64,000 nt of DNA from Alishewanella tabrizica (GTDB taxonomy: Bacteria; Pseudomonadota; Gammaproteobacteria; Enterobacterales; Alteromonadaceae), in the NCBI RefSeq assembly GCF_014652375.1, contig NZ_BMYR01000003.1:124001-188000 (forward strand), written 5' to 3'. Both the position numbers and the translations under genes were made by a program. Each line of letters opens with the position of its first letter. The first letter of the stretch is position 1. Under the pieces are notes generated by a model. That model was given only the letters and a program-made list of their open reading frames with translations. It was not told where the DNA came from and made no database searches. Positions 18,591 through 29,406 of the stretch are shown piece after piece.

Positions 18591-20338
18591 AACGTCCTGC
18601 TGCGAAGTCTCAAGCAAAAACCAATAAGCACCCAGCCGTACTTGGCTGGCGTTTTGCTTTTGTCATGATCAGTATTAGCGCGGTGTTTGTGGCGTTAGTG
18701 GCGCGTGCGGCTTGGTTGCAAGTCGTAGAGCCCGATATGTTAGTCACCCAAGGCGATTTGCGCACCTTACGGGTCGAGTCAGACAAAGTGATGCGAGGCA
18801 TGATTTTAGATCGTCATGGCGAAGCACTGGCCGTGAGTGTGCCGGTAGAAGCCATTTGGGCTGATCCTAAAGAAGTGATTGAGCGCAATGCCAGTGCTGA
18901 TGAGCGTCGTTGGCATGCCTTGGCTGAAATTCTTCAGTTGTCACCGCAGCAGCTGTCTGGTCGTATTGGCGATAATCCACAACGTCGTTTTGTCTATTTG
19001 CAGCGTCAAGTTAATCCTGCTGTAGTCGATTATGTGCGTAAGCTTAAAGTTCCAGGTATTCACTTTCGGCAGGAATCGCGGCGTTATTATCCTGCAGGTG
19101 AAGTCGCTGCGCAGTTAATCGGCTTTACTAATGTTGATGATGTGGGCGTAGAGGGCTTAGAAAAGCGTTATGACGACTTACTGACAGGTACTGCTGGTCG
19201 TAAAGTCTTCCGTAAGGATGCCAAAGGCCGCGAAATTGAAGTGCTAGAGCGCGAGCAGTCACAAGAGCCCGCCAATATTGAATTAAGCATTGATCAGCGT
19301 ATTCAAGCTGTTGCGTATCGGGAATTGAAAAAGGCCGTCTTGTCTAATGGCGCCGCGTCGGGTTCAGCAGTGGTAATTGATGTCTACACTGGCGAAATTT
19401 TAGCGATGGTAAATAGCCCGTCATTTAACCCCAATAATCGGCGCAATACGCCGGTACACCGTTTTCGTAACCGTGCTATTACCGATACGTTTGAGCCAGG
19501 CTCTACCATGAAACCCCTTGCGGTACTCAGTGCTTTAGAATTTGGCACGGCTAATTTGGATACGGTAGTAAACGTAAGCCCCGGTTTTATGAGGATAGGG
19601 GGAAGCTGGGTACGGGATCCTAATAACTACGGTAGTTTAAGCTTATCGGGCATTATTCAAAAATCGAGCAACATGGGTGTGGCGCGGTTAGTGTTAGAGG
19701 TGCCACATCAGCATGTTATTGGTACTTATCATAACATGGGGTTAGGACAGGAATCTGGTACCGACATCATCGGCGAAAGCACCGGTATGTTCAGTTTTCG
19801 TCAGCGCTGGTCGGATTTTGAGCGAGCAACTTACTCTTATGGCTATGGCTTATCGGTAACGGCAGTCCAATTAGCGCGAGCTTATGCCACCATCGCCAAC
19901 GGGGGCATTAATCGCCCTCTGACGATTTTGAAAACCCGTGAACCAGAACCGGGTGAGCGCGCGCTAAAAGAAGAATATGCGCTCGCCATGTTAGAAATGA
20001 TGGAAGCCAGTATCGCGCCAGGGGGCACAGCAACACGGGCGCAAATTCCCGGTTATCGTGTTGGTGGTAAAACAGGTACGGCACGTAAAGCGGTAGCAGG
20101 TGGCTATGGTGATGATTATATCGCTTCTTTTGCGGGAGTAGGCCCCATTAGTAATCCGCGTTTAGCCTGTGTTGTGGTGATTAACGAACCTGCTGGCGAT
20201 TTTTACCACGGTGGTGAAATTGCTGCGCCGGTGTTTGCCAATATTATGGGTGCGGCGATGCAGTTGTTGAATTTACCCCCCGATGCGCAAACCCTACCAC
20301 GTATTACGGCTGTAAAGGGAGGTCAGAATGCTGGTTAA
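18587..20338 (+). CDS. ftsI: Septal peptidoglycan transpeptidase FtsI (PBP3)
   Basis: A 583-residue class B penicillin-binding protein that cross-links septal peptidoglycan. A cytoplasmic tail and one membrane helix (about 21-43) lead to the dimerisation domain (RGMILDRHGEALAVS) and the transpeptidase domain with active-site Ser306 in STMK, SSN in QKSSNMGVA, and KTGT in GGKTGTARK. Length and Ser position match E. coli FtsI (588, Ser307). It overlaps murE by 11 bases. Confidence 0.97.
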   Translation: MKRPAAKSQAKTNKHPAVLGWRFAFVMISISAVFVALVARAAWLQVVEPDMLVTQGDLRTLRVESDKVMRGMILDRHGEALAVSVPVEAIWADPKEVIERNASADERRWHALAEILQLSPQQLSGRIGDNPQRRFVYLQRQVNPAVVDYVRKLKVPGIHFRQESRRYYPAGEVAAQLIGFTNVDDVGVEGLEKRYDDLLTGTAGRKVFRKDAKGREIEVLEREQSQEPANIELSIDQRIQAVAYRELKKAVLSNGAASGSAVVIDVYTGEILAMVNSPSFNPNNRRNTPVHRFRNRAITDTFEPGSTMKPLAVLSALEFGTANLDTVVNVSPGFMRIGGSWVRDPNNYGSLSLSGIIQKSSNMGVARLVLEVPHQHVIGTYHNMGLGQESGTDIIGESTGMFSFRQRWSDFERATYSYGYGLSVTAVQLARAYATIANGGINRPLTILKTREPEPGERALKEEYALAMLEMMEASIAPGGTATRAQIPGYRVGGKTGTARKAVAGGYGDDYIASFAGVGPISNPRLACVVVINEPAGDFYHGGEIAAPVFANIMGAAMQLLNLPPDAQTLPRITAVKGGQNAG

Positions 20339-21785
20339 TAGTTTACATTGGTTGGGACAGATCGTGGGCGATGTGCCCAGTGTGTTACTTAATCATTTAC
20401 GTATTGATAGCCGACTTGTCAGCCAGGGTGATGTGTTTATTGCGTTGCCCGGCAGTAAAACAGATGGCAACTTATATATTCAACAAGCGCTAGAAAGTGG
20501 CGCGGCCTTGGTGCTCACTAGTACAGGAACTTTTGCGGATAAACGGGTTTTGGTATTGCCACGTTTAGCTGAATTGTTACCTGAATTAGCCGCCAGTTTT
20601 TATGGTAAGCCACAACAGCATCTTTTATTAGTCGGTGTGACAGGCACTAATGGTAAGTCATCCGTTACCAGTTTTATTGCACAATTAGCGGAGCAACTGG
20701 GTGTTAAAAGTGCGGTGGTGGGTACGCTAGGCTATGGCGCATGGCAGCATTTAACGCCACTTAATAACACAACTCCTCATTTTATTGACTTACAACGTAT
20801 TTTTGCTGAGTTTGTCGCCAGCGGTGTGCGATTAGTCGCGATGGAAGTGTCTTCGCACGCACTGGTGCAGCAACGTGTGGCTGGATTGCATTTTGCTGCG
20901 GCCGTTTTTACCAATTTAAGCCGTGATCATCTAGATTATCATGGCAGCATGCAAGCGTATGCGGAGGCAAAAGCGCAGCTTTTTGTTCCAGAGCAAAGTA
21001 CGCTTGCGGTCATTAATGTGTCTGATGATACGGGTTATGCTTACGCCAAAAGTTGCCAAGTCCCTGTATATCCCTATGGTTTGACAGAGGATTGTGCGCA
21101 GTTTACACATGCACTGAGTTATCAAGATAGTGCGCCAAAGCAGGCAACTACGCATTGTCAGGTTAGTTATGATGGACAAAGTTTTGCTTTGCAGTTAGGG
21201 CTGCTAGGTGAGTTTAATGTGCAAAATGCGTTGGCGGCAATTAGCTGCTTACACGCATTAGGGCAACCCTTACCCTTATTAATTCAAGCAGCAGCGTCAT
21301 TAAAACCGGTTGCTGGGCGTATGGAGCAATATACGTTAAAAACCGGTGTTACCATTGTAGTAGATTATGCGCATACGCCAGATGCACTAAAACAAACGTT
21401 GTTAGCATTACGCGCACATTGTGCCAATCATTTACGTTGTGTTTTTGGTTGTGGCGGGGATCGCGATAAAGGTAAGCGACCGCTAATGGGGCAAATCGCT
21501 GAACAATTAGCTGATCATGTTATTTTAACCTCAGACAATCCCCGTACTGAAGATCCTTTGAGCATCTTGCAAGATATCGCTGCCGGCATGCATCCACAAG
21601 GTAATTACACGCTAGAACCCGATCGCCGTTTAGCCATTAAATTAGCGCTGATTGAAGCGCAAAGTGGCGATATTATTTTAGTGGCTGGTAAAGGGCATGA
21701 GACTGAGCAAATTATCGGTACTACCGCGCATGTTTATGATGAGCGCGCTTATGTTCAGCAGCTCGTGGCGGAGATGGAATCATGA
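20328..21785 (+). CDS. murE: UDP-MurNAc-tripeptide synthetase MurE
   Basis: A 485-residue cytoplasmic Mur ligase that adds meso-diaminopimelate to UDP-MurNAc-L-Ala-D-Glu. The ATP loop is GVTGTNGKSSVTSF (about 102-115); the DNPRTEDP motif near residue 405 is the hallmark of meso-DAP-specific rather than lysine-specific MurE, so the cell wall is of the usual Gram-negative type. It overlaps ftsI and murF. Confidence 0.97.
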   Translation: MLVNSLHWLGQIVGDVPSVLLNHLRIDSRLVSQGDVFIALPGSKTDGNLYIQQALESGAALVLTSTGTFADKRVLVLPRLAELLPELAASFYGKPQQHLLLVGVTGTNGKSSVTSFIAQLAEQLGVKSAVVGTLGYGAWQHLTPLNNTTPHFIDLQRIFAEFVASGVRLVAMEVSSHALVQQRVAGLHFAAAVFTNLSRDHLDYHGSMQAYAEAKAQLFVPEQSTLAVINVSDDTGYAYAKSCQVPVYPYGLTEDCAQFTHALSYQDSAPKQATTHCQVSYDGQSFALQLGLLGEFNVQNALAAISCLHALGQPLPLLIQAAASLKPVAGRMEQYTLKTGVTIVVDYAHTPDALKQTLLALRAHCANHLRCVFGCGGDRDKGKRPLMGQIAEQLADHVILTSDNPRTEDPLSILQDIAAGMHPQGNYTLEPDRRLAIKLALIEAQSGDIILVAGKGHETEQIIGTTAHVYDERAYVQQLVAEMES

Positions 21786-23242
21786 TTCGGCTGCGCCTTT
21801 CTGATATTGCGGCATTGCTCAAGGCGCCATGGTATGGCGAAGATGTCGCTATTGATACGGTGAGTACCGACAGTCGTACGTTAGGCGGTGCGGCGTTATT
21901 TATTGCGCTCAAAGGTGCACATTTTGATGCGCACCAGTTTTTAGCGGACGTTGCCAGTAAAGGGGCGATTGCATTCATCTGTAGTGAAATTCCGTCTCCG
22001 GGATTGAACGTTCCCTATATTTTAGTCCCTGATACGCGTATAGCGTTGGGCCAATTAGCGGCTGCGTTAAAGCATAAGTTAGCGCCCAAAACCGTTGCTA
22101 TTACGGGAAGTGCGGGTAAAACGACAGTAAAAGAAATGTTGTATGCCATATTGTCTGTTGGAACGCGAGCGGAAAACGCCCTTTCGTCCTTACCGCTTAA
22201 CACGCCTAATACAACAACTTCTGCTGCCGTATTAGCCACCGCCGGTAACTTTAATAATGATATCGGGGTGCCATTAACCTTACTCCGGCTAACGGAGCAA
22301 CATCGTTATGCGGTGATTGAATTAGGCGCTAATCATCATGGTGAAATTGCTTACACCACGGAATTAGTTAAACCTGATGTTGCGCTGATCACCAATGCTG
22401 CCGCGTCTCATTTGGCGGGGTTTGGTGATGTAGCGGGCGTGGCACGAGCTAAAGCAGAGATTTACCAGGGGTTGAGTGCTGCAGGTATGGCGGTGGTATC
22501 ACTTGATAGCGAATACAGTGAATACTGGTTAACGTTAGTGCAGTCTCAGCCGCTGATGACATTTAGCTTAAGTAATCCACAGGCCGATTGTTATGCCAGC
22601 GCGATTCAGTTAAATGCGCAAGGGTGTGCTCAGTTTATATTGCATAGCCCCGCAGGTGACCAGCCTATCTCCCTGAATGTACCTGGACGTCATAATGTGG
22701 CGAATGCGTTAGCCGCAGCCAGCGCTGCTTTGGCATTAGGGATCAGTTTAGCTCAAGTGCAACAGGGGTTAGCAACGATGTCAGCGGTTAAAGGCCGCAC
22801 GAATCTATTGCAGGTAAGTCCCCATCTTAAGATTATTGATGATACCTACAATGCCAATGTGGAATCGGTTAAAGCCGCGATTGATTTGTTAGCAAGCTAT
22901 GCGGGGTTTCGAGCGTTACTGTTGGGCGATATGGGTGAGTTAGGCGCGGATGCGCGTTTATATCACGAAGAAATCGGTAATTACGCAAAAAATTCCGGTA
23001 TTAATCTATTGTTCACCGTGGGCGTGTTATCACAGCACGCCAGTGATGTCTTCGCCGATCAGACCAGCAAAACATCGAGTGCACACTTTAGTCAACGGCA
23101 AGCGCTTATCACCCAGTTAATGCCAATAATCTCAGCTCAGCAAGACGTCACTCTCCTGGTAAAAGGTTCGCGCAGTGCGAAAATGGAATTAGTTGTACAA
23201 GACTTGCTAGAACGTTGTCAGCAGGAGACAAGCTCATGTTAG
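21782..23242 (+). CDS. murF: UDP-MurNAc-pentapeptide synthetase MurF
   Basis: A 486-residue Mur ligase that adds D-Ala-D-Ala to the UDP-MurNAc-tripeptide. Domains: N-terminal UDP-binding part ([15 protein letters not shown]), central ATPase with [13 protein letters not shown] (about 102-114), and C-terminal Rossmann-like domain with [15 protein letters not shown]. It starts in an ATGA overlap with murE and runs 7 bases into mraY. Confidence 0.97.
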   Translation: MIRLRLSDIAALLKAPWYGEDVAIDTVSTDSRTLGGAALFIALKGAHFDAHQFLADVASKGAIAFICSEIPSPGLNVPYILVPDTRIALGQLAAALKHKLAPKTVAITGSAGKTTVKEMLYAILSVGTRAENALSSLPLNTPNTTTSAAVLATAGNFNNDIGVPLTLLRLTEQHRYAVIELGANHHGEIAYTTELVKPDVALITNAAASHLAGFGDVAGVARAKAEIYQGLSAAGMAVVSLDSEYSEYWLTLVQSQPLMTFSLSNPQADCYASAIQLNAQGCAQFILHSPAGDQPISLNVPGRHNVANALAAASAALALGISLAQVQQGLATMSAVKGRTNLLQVSPHLKIIDDTYNANVESVKAAIDLLASYAGFRALLLGDMGELGADARLYHEEIGNYAKNSGINLLFTVGVLSQHASDVFADQTSKTSSAHFSQRQALITQLMPIISAQQDVTLLVKGSRSAKMELVVQDLLERCQQETSSC

Positions 23243-24318
23243 TGTGGTTAGCGGAATACTTAACCCAATATATTAGTGCCTTTAACGTGTTTAGTTATTT
23301 AACGTTTAGAGCCATATTGGGTGTATTAACATCGTTATTGTTAAGCTTGTATTTCGGCCCTAAATTAATTGCGGCGCTGCAGCGCATGCAAATTGGTCAA
23401 GTTGTGCGGAACGATGGCCCTGAAAGTCACTTTTCTAAAAAAGGCACGCCCACCATGGGTGGCTTGTTGATTTTAGCGTCGGTAGTGGTATCAACGTTGT
23501 TGTGGGCAAACCTGAGCAATAAATACATTTGGGTTGTGTTATTTGTTCTAGTGAGTTTTGGTGCTATTGGCTTTGTAGACGATTACCGTAAAGTCATTCG
23601 AAAAGATCCACGGGGTTTAATTGCGCGCTGGAAGTATTTTTGGCAATCGGTTTTTGCCATTTTAACGGCGTTCTTTCTCTACGCGACGGCTGAACGCCCT
23701 GCAGAAACCGCCTTAGTGATTCCATTTGTAAAAGATGTTATGCCACAACTCGGGTTGTTGTTTATTGCATTAAGTTACTTTGTGATTGTTGGTACCAGTA
23801 ACGCAGTGAACTTAACCGATGGTTTGGATGGATTAGCTATCGTTCCCACCATTATGGTTGCAGCGGCGTTTGCCATTATTGCGTACGCCAGCGGTAACGT
23901 TAACTTTGCAAATTATCTTAACATTCCTTTTTTACCTTACTCAGGCGAGTTAGTGGTGTTTTGTGCCGCATTAATTGGGGCGGGTTTAGGTTTCTTGTGG
24001 TTTAACACCTATCCCGCTTTAGTCTTTATGGGCGATGTCGGTTCATTAGCGTTAGGCGCGGTGCTAGGCGTTATCGCCATTTTAGTTCGCCAAGAAATCG
24101 TTTTATTTATTATGGGCGGTATCTTTGTGATGGAAACCTTATCGGTCATTTTACAGGTAGGGTCTTACAAGCTACGTAAACAACGCATTTTTCGAATGGC
24201 ACCCATTCACCATCATTACGAATTAAAAGGCTGGCCAGAGCCGCGCGTGATTGTGCGATTCTGGATTTTATCCATTATTTTTGTGCTGGTGGGTTTAGCC
24301 ACCCTTAAACTGAGATAG
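23236..24318 (+). CDS. mraY: Phospho-MurNAc-pentapeptide translocase MraY
   Basis: A 360-residue, ten-helix inner-membrane enzyme that transfers phospho-MurNAc-pentapeptide to undecaprenyl phosphate, making lipid I. Seen are [52 protein letters not shown] and the histidine loop [12 protein letters not shown]. The ATG at 23236 follows AGGAGA by seven bases and gives exactly the length of E. coli MraY; an upstream TTG is rejected. Confidence 0.97.
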   Translation: MLVWLAEYLTQYISAFNVFSYLTFRAILGVLTSLLLSLYFGPKLIAALQRMQIGQVVRNDGPESHFSKKGTPTMGGLLILASVVVSTLLWANLSNKYIWVVLFVLVSFGAIGFVDDYRKVIRKDPRGLIARWKYFWQSVFAILTAFFLYATAERPAETALVIPFVKDVMPQLGLLFIALSYFVIVGTSNAVNLTDGLDGLAIVPTIMVAAAFAIIAYASGNVNFANYLNIPFLPYSGELVVFCAALIGAGLGFLWFNTYPALVFMGDVGSLALGAVLGVIAILVRQEIVLFIMGGIFVMETLSVILQVGSYKLRKQRIFRMAPIHHHYELKGWPEPRVIVRFWILSIIFVLVGLATLKLR

Positions 24319-24322
24319 CATC

Positions 24323-25684
24323 ATGCATGCATTATTGACCGCTAAGCGTATCGCTGTTGTTGGGTTGGGCCTGTCGGGTCTAGCAACAGTACGCTTTTTG
24401 TTGTCAAAAGGGGTTAAACCTGTGCTGATGGATACTCGCAAACAGCCTGCCGGGTTGGATCAGATCACGCCGGAAAAGGTTGATGGTATTTATTTAGGTG
24501 AATTGGACGCCAATCGGCTGGCGCAAATGGATCTGATTATTGTTAGCCCTGGCTTGTCTATTAAGCATCCAGCGTTGCGCTTTGCCAAGCTACAAGGTGC
24601 CGAGATCATCGGCGATGTTGAATTATTTGCGCGAGTAAATACCAAACCGGTTGTGGCAGTGACCGGTTCGAATGGCAAATCTACGGTAACAATGTTAACC
24701 GAGGCAATGCTACGCCAAAGTGGTATTGCTGCCTTGGCGGCAGGAAATATTGGTTTGCCCGTACTGGATGCGATCGCGCAATCCGAGGTGGCAGTATTTG
24801 TGTTGGAGCTGTCTAGTTTTCAATTAGATACAACTGAAAGCTTACGCACATTAGCCAGTGCCAATTTAAATGTGAGTGCAGACCACCTCGATCGGTACAC
24901 CGATATGTCAGAGTATGCCGCAGCCAAACGTCGCATTTTTCGACATGCTCAATCTGCAATTTTCAATGCGGATGACGCATTAACACAGCCTACTCCCGAC
25001 AACCTATCTGGCGAGACTCGTCAAACATTGGCGCTGAGCTTGCAGTCACATCAGGGGCTTGCTAACAGTGAGTATGGCATCATGTTGCAGCAGGGGCAGC
25101 CTTGGCTGAAAGTCGACGGTGAGCCGTTGCTGCCACTGAGTGAAATGAGTTTATTTGGTGAACACAATCATTTTAACGCCTTAGCTGCTGCGGCAATGGC
25201 GTTGGCGGCAGGCGCATCTAAAACCGCTATTGCCGAGACTTTACGCACATTTAAGGGGCTTGCTCATCGTTGCGAGCTGGTGTTGCAACACAATAATGTT
25301 CGCTGGGTAAACGATTCTAAGGCGACGAACATTGGTGCCACCTTAGCGGCCCTTGCTGGTTTACGTAGTAGCGTAACTGGAAAAATCATTTTAATTGCGG
25401 GTGGTGATGCCAAAGGTGCTGATGTAACGGAATTGCAGCCAGTGCTGTGCCGTGATGTGCAGCACCTTATTACGTTAGGGCAAGATGGGCCAGCAATTGC
25501 TGCGTTGATGTCGAGCGCGAAAGAAGTAAAAACCTTACAACAGGCGGTAAAAGTGGCCGCTGAGTTAGCCCAGCCTGGCGATATGGTTTTACTATCGCCG
25601 GCGTGTGCCAGTTTAGACATGTTTAAAAGTTATGCTGATCGCGGTGAGCAATTTGCTAAAGCCGTAAGGGAGCTTAAAGTATGA
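24323..25684 (+). CDS. murD: UDP-MurNAc-L-Ala-D-Glu ligase MurD
   Basis: A 453-residue Mur ligase that adds D-glutamate to UDP-MurNAc-L-Ala. Visible: N-terminal Rossmann motif VVGLGLSGLATVRFLL, ATP loop VTGSNGKSTVTML (about 113-125), LELSSFQLD, and VNDSKATNIGATLAAL plus LLSPACASLDMFKSYADRG in the C-terminal domain. Four-base overlap with ftsW. Confidence 0.97.
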   Translation: MHALLTAKRIAVVGLGLSGLATVRFLLSKGVKPVLMDTRKQPAGLDQITPEKVDGIYLGELDANRLAQMDLIIVSPGLSIKHPALRFAKLQGAEIIGDVELFARVNTKPVVAVTGSNGKSTVTMLTEAMLRQSGIAALAAGNIGLPVLDAIAQSEVAVFVLELSSFQLDTTESLRTLASANLNVSADHLDRYTDMSEYAAAKRRIFRHAQSAIFNADDALTQPTPDNLSGETRQTLALSLQSHQGLANSEYGIMLQQGQPWLKVDGEPLLPLSEMSLFGEHNHFNALAAAAMALAAGASKTAIAETLRTFKGLAHRCELVLQHNNVRWVNDSKATNIGATLAALAGLRSSVTGKIILIAGGDAKGADVTELQPVLCRDVQHLITLGQDGPAIAALMSSAKEVKTLQQAVKVAAELAQPGDMVLLSPACASLDMFKSYADRGEQFAKAVRELKV

Positions 25685-26880
25685 AAGCGATCATGCTAGG
25701 CGGCCGTTTTAATCCCTTACCGCGTTTTGATGCGTGGTGGCAAAGCAAAGATCAAGGGCATTACGATAGCGTATTTTTAACGGTATTAATGTTGGTCTTA
25801 GCCATCGGTTTTGTGATGGTGACCAGTGCGTCTATTCCCGTTGCCGAGCGGCTCTATGATAATCCGCTGCATTTTACTATCCGCCATCTAGTGTATTTGG
25901 GGATCGGTTTTAGTATGGCCTTAGTGGTAATGCGCTTACCCGTCAGTTTTTGGCATAACTATAATATGCACCTGTTGTTTTCAGCGCTGTTGCTTTTGAT
26001 TTTAGTGCTGATTTTTGGTCGCAATGTGAATGGTTCAACGCGTTGGTTGGCGCTCGGGCCTATCAATATTCAAGCCGCTGAACCCGCGAAATTATACTTT
26101 TTCGTTTATTTAGCCAGCTATTTAGTGCGGCGTCATGAGCAAGTGCTGGAAAACCTGATGGGCTTTATTAAACCCCTAATAATGCTGTTCGTGTTTGCCG
26201 TGTTACTGCTGATGCAACCAGATTTGGGTACCGTTATCGTTATGTTTGCCACTGCAGTGGTGTTGCTGTTCCTTGCGGGTGCCAAACTTTGGCAGTTTAT
26301 CGGTTTGATGTTAACAGGGCTAGCGGCCGTTGGCGTGCTGATTTTCTACAGCGAGTATCGCTGGCGTAGGGTAACGGCATTTTTAGATCCATGGGCGGAT
26401 CCGTTTGGCAGTGGTTATCAATTGACACAATCGTTAATGGCTTTTGGTCGTGGCGGCTGGTTTGGGCAGGGACTTGGCAACAGTATTCAAAAGTTAGAGT
26501 ACTTACCCGAAGCGCATACCGATTTTATTATTGCGGTAATTGGCGAAGAGGCCGGCTTTTTGGGTATTGCTGTGCTGCTTTGTTTGCTGTTTATTTTGGT
26601 GTTTAGGGCGTTGATGATGGGAAACCGTGCTTTACAAAAAGGCATGAGTTTTCATGGCTTCTTAGCCTACGCCTTAGCCATTTGGATTGGTTTTCAAACT
26701 GCAGTAAACGCGGGCATGGCCAGTGGTATGTTGCCAACCAAAGGGATGACGCTACCCTTTGTAAGCTACGGTGGCAGTAGCTTAATTATTATGTTGATGG
26801 CCGCCGCACTTTTATTGCGTATCGACTTTGAAGTGCGCGTACAGGGCAAGCAAGCGTTAAGTGGGGTAAAGCATGAATAA
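25681..26880 (+). CDS. ftsW: Septal peptidoglycan polymerase FtsW
   Basis: A 399-residue SEDS-family glycosyltransferase with about ten membrane helices. FtsW polymerises septal glycan from lipid II and works with FtsI. Family motifs: NGSTRWLALGPINIQAAEPAKL, WRRVTAFLDPWADPFGSGYQLTQS split by short loops, EAHTDFIIAVIGEEAGFLG and LPFVSYGGSSLI near the end. Overlaps murD by four and murG by eight bases. Confidence 0.97.
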   Translation: MKAIMLGGRFNPLPRFDAWWQSKDQGHYDSVFLTVLMLVLAIGFVMVTSASIPVAERLYDNPLHFTIRHLVYLGIGFSMALVVMRLPVSFWHNYNMHLLFSALLLLILVLIFGRNVNGSTRWLALGPINIQAAEPAKLYFFVYLASYLVRRHEQVLENLMGFIKPLIMLFVFAVLLLMQPDLGTVIVMFATAVVLLFLAGAKLWQFIGLMLTGLAAVGVLIFYSEYRWRRVTAFLDPWADPFGSGYQLTQSLMAFGRGGWFGQGLGNSIQKLEYLPEAHTDFIIAVIGEEAGFLGIAVLLCLLFILVFRALMMGNRALQKGMSFHGFLAYALAIWIGFQTAVNAGMASGMLPTKGMTLPFVSYGGSSLIIMLMAAALLLRIDFEVRVQGKQALSGVKHE

Positions 26881-27958
26881 ACCCCGCGTGTTAATTATGG
26901 CTGGCGGTACCGGTGGGCATATTTTTCCGGCGCAAGCGGTGGCTAAAGCGTTAAGTGAACAAGGCTGGGACATTGCTTGGCTTGGTACCGCTGATCGCAT
27001 GGAAGCGCAGTTAGTACCTACCTTTGGTTGGGATTTTTATCCCATCAAGGTTGCGGGTTTACGTGGCAAAGGGTTACGCAGTTTAGTGGCTGCGCCAGCG
27101 ATGTTGTGGCGTTCAATTCGACAGGCTCGCGCGCTTATAAAACAATTACAACCGCAATGTGTGTTGGGGTTTGGCGGTTATGCCAGCGGCCCAGGAGGGC
27201 TTGCTGCATGGTTGGCGCAAGTTCCTTTACTCATTCACGAACAAAATGCTGTAGCGGGAAGTACCAATAAATTGCTGGCTAGGCTAGCTAAAAAGGTTTT
27301 GGTGGCATTTCCACAAGCGTTTGCAGGCTCAGCAAAACAGCATGTTGTGGGTAATCCGGTGCGTCAAGAATTATTAGCCTGCCGTGATAATCGCCCTGAG
27401 CATACTGAATTACGGATTCTAGTGATTGGCGGCAGTTTAGGGGCAAAAGCGTTAAACGAGCACTTGCCTGCACAGTTTGCTACTTTAGCTGCGCAAGGGG
27501 CGATTGCTGTGCGTCATCAAACAGGTGAAGCGATGCATGCAGCCGTGCAAGCGTCTTATGCAAAATTAATGGCACAAGGGGTAAACGTAGAAGTTTCCGC
27601 CTTTATTCACGATATGGCAGCGGCCTACCGTTGGGCAGATGTTGTGGTGTGTCGTGCCGGTGCGCTTACGGTGAGTGAGGTTGCTGCTGTAGGCGTGGCT
27701 GCGATATTTGTGCCGCTGCCATCAGCGATAGATGATCATCAAACGGCTAATGCCAAAAGTTTAACCGAACAGAATGCCGGATGGTTATTACCGCAAACGC
27801 AATTACAGGCTTCTGGCATAGTGCCCATTTTGGCACCTTGCTTAGCCAATAGATCACTTTTACAAGCACGTGCCACGCAAGCGCGCAAGCTCTCGCGCGA
27901 ACAGGCCACCGCTGAAATTGTTGCCTTATGTCGGCAAGTAACAGGACAAGCAGTATGA
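26873..27958 (+). CDS. murG: Lipid II synthase MurG
   Basis: A 361-residue GT-B glycosyltransferase (GT28) on the inner face of the membrane that adds GlcNAc to lipid I. N-terminal [14 protein letters not shown] (about 11-24), [29 protein letters not shown], and in the C-terminal domain [11 protein letters not shown] and [13 protein letters not shown]. Its TGA overlaps the murC ATG. Confidence 0.97.
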   Translation: MNKPRVLIMAGGTGGHIFPAQAVAKALSEQGWDIAWLGTADRMEAQLVPTFGWDFYPIKVAGLRGKGLRSLVAAPAMLWRSIRQARALIKQLQPQCVLGFGGYASGPGGLAAWLAQVPLLIHEQNAVAGSTNKLLARLAKKVLVAFPQAFAGSAKQHVVGNPVRQELLACRDNRPEHTELRILVIGGSLGAKALNEHLPAQFATLAAQGAIAVRHQTGEAMHAAVQASYAKLMAQGVNVEVSAFIHDMAAAYRWADVVVCRAGALTVSEVAAVGVAAIFVPLPSAIDDHQTANAKSLTEQNAGWLLPQTQLQASGIVPILAPCLANRSLLQARATQARKLSREQATAEIVALCRQVTGQAV

Positions 27959-29406
27959 TTACGACACCACAACAGAAAAAACTGGCGATGCGCCGAGTCG
28001 ATCGCATTCATTTTGTAGGCATCGGCGGCGCTGGCATGGGCGGTATTGCGGAAGTACTTCTTAATGAAGGGTATAGTGTATCGGGTTCCGATATTGCACC
28101 AGGTGCTGTCACAGATAGATTGCGTGGTTTAGGGGCAGAGTTATTTTTTGGGCACCATGCAACAAACATCCAAGGTGCCAGTGTTGTAGTCGTCTCCAGT
28201 GCGATTAAAGCGGACAACGCGGAAGTGCTGGCCGCCCGCGAAGCCCGCGTGCCGGTTGTTCGCCGTGCTGAAATGCTGGGAGAGCTGATGCGTTTTCGTC
28301 ATGGTATCGCAATTGCGGGTACCCATGGCAAAACGACAACAACCAGTTTAATGGCCTCAATATTTGCGGAAGCAGGCGTGGACCCGACGTTTGTGATTGG
28401 TGGCTTGTTAAATTCGGCGGGCTCTAATGCTCGCTTGGGTGCTGGGCGTTACCTGATTGCGGAAGCGGATGAAAGTGATGCCTCGTTTCTGCATCTACAG
28501 CCTATGGCAACAGTGATAACCAATATTGAAGCTGATCATATGGATACCTATCAAGGTGACTTTGAGAAGTTAAAATCGACCTATATTGAGTTTCTTCATA
28601 ACTTACCATTTTATGGTATTGCTGTGGTGTGTTTAGATGATCCCGTGCTACGCGAGTTAATACCGCGAATTGGTCGTACGGTATTGACCTATGGTTTCAG
28701 TGCTGATGCGGATTACGTGATTAGCGATTTTAGCCAACAAGGGACCCGTACCCAGTTTGTGATTACTGATCCTCAAGGTAATCAGCGCGAAATTAGTTTG
28801 AATTTACCTGGTAAACACAATGCCCTAAACGCGACAGCTGCCTTTGCGCTGGCCCAAGACGAGGGTATTGCTGAACATGCTATTTTAGCCGCATTAAGTA
28901 AGTTTGAAGGAATTGGTCGGCGGTTTCAACAATACGGTGAATTTGAAACGGGTCGGGGAAAGGTTTTATTGTTAGATGATTATGGTCATCATCCAACAGA
29001 AGTTGCCGCGACGGTGGCGGCGGTTCGTAATGCCTGGCCGACGCGTCGCTTAGTGATGTGTTATCAACCTCATCGTTACACCCGTACGCGTGATTTATAT
29101 GAAGATTTTGCCAAAGTATTATCTGAGGTTGATGCCTTATTACTGTTAGAGGTTTATGCTGCAGGCGAAGCGCCAATAGCCGGTGCGGATAGCCGAAGTT
29201 TGGCGCGGTCTATTCGAGCGCGTGGCCAGCTTGAACCCATTTATGTGGCCCAGCCAAGCGACTTAGCTGCTAGCTTAGCAGAGGTGATGCAAGACGGAGA
29301 TGTGGTGTTAACACAAGGCGCGGGCAATATTGGTAGTTTAGTGAAACAATTGGCGGCCATGAATCTTGATATTGAACAATTAAAAGCCACTAAAGGAGTC
29401 GCATAA
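27955..29406 (+). CDS. murC: UDP-MurNAc-L-Ala ligase MurC
   Basis: A 483-residue Mur ligase that starts the stem peptide by adding L-Ala to UDP-MurNAc. Seen are [17 protein letters not shown] at the N-terminus, the ATP loop [24 protein letters not shown], and [18 protein letters not shown]. The ATG at 27955 forms an ATGA overlap with murG; a further-upstream start inside murG is not supported by family length. The stop touches ddlB. Confidence 0.97.
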   Translation: MITTPQQKKLAMRRVDRIHFVGIGGAGMGGIAEVLLNEGYSVSGSDIAPGAVTDRLRGLGAELFFGHHATNIQGASVVVVSSAIKADNAEVLAAREARVPVVRRAEMLGELMRFRHGIAIAGTHGKTTTTSLMASIFAEAGVDPTFVIGGLLNSAGSNARLGAGRYLIAEADESDASFLHLQPMATVITNIEADHMDTYQGDFEKLKSTYIEFLHNLPFYGIAVVCLDDPVLRELIPRIGRTVLTYGFSADADYVISDFSQQGTRTQFVITDPQGNQREISLNLPGKHNALNATAAFALAQDEGIAEHAILAALSKFEGIGRRFQQYGEFETGRGKVLLLDDYGHHPTEVAATVAAVRNAWPTRRLVMCYQPHRYTRTRDLYEDFAKVLSEVDALLLLEVYAAGEAPIAGADSRSLARSIRARGQLEPIYVAQPSDLAASLAEVMQDGDVVLTQGAGNIGSLVKQLAAMNLDIEQLKATKGVA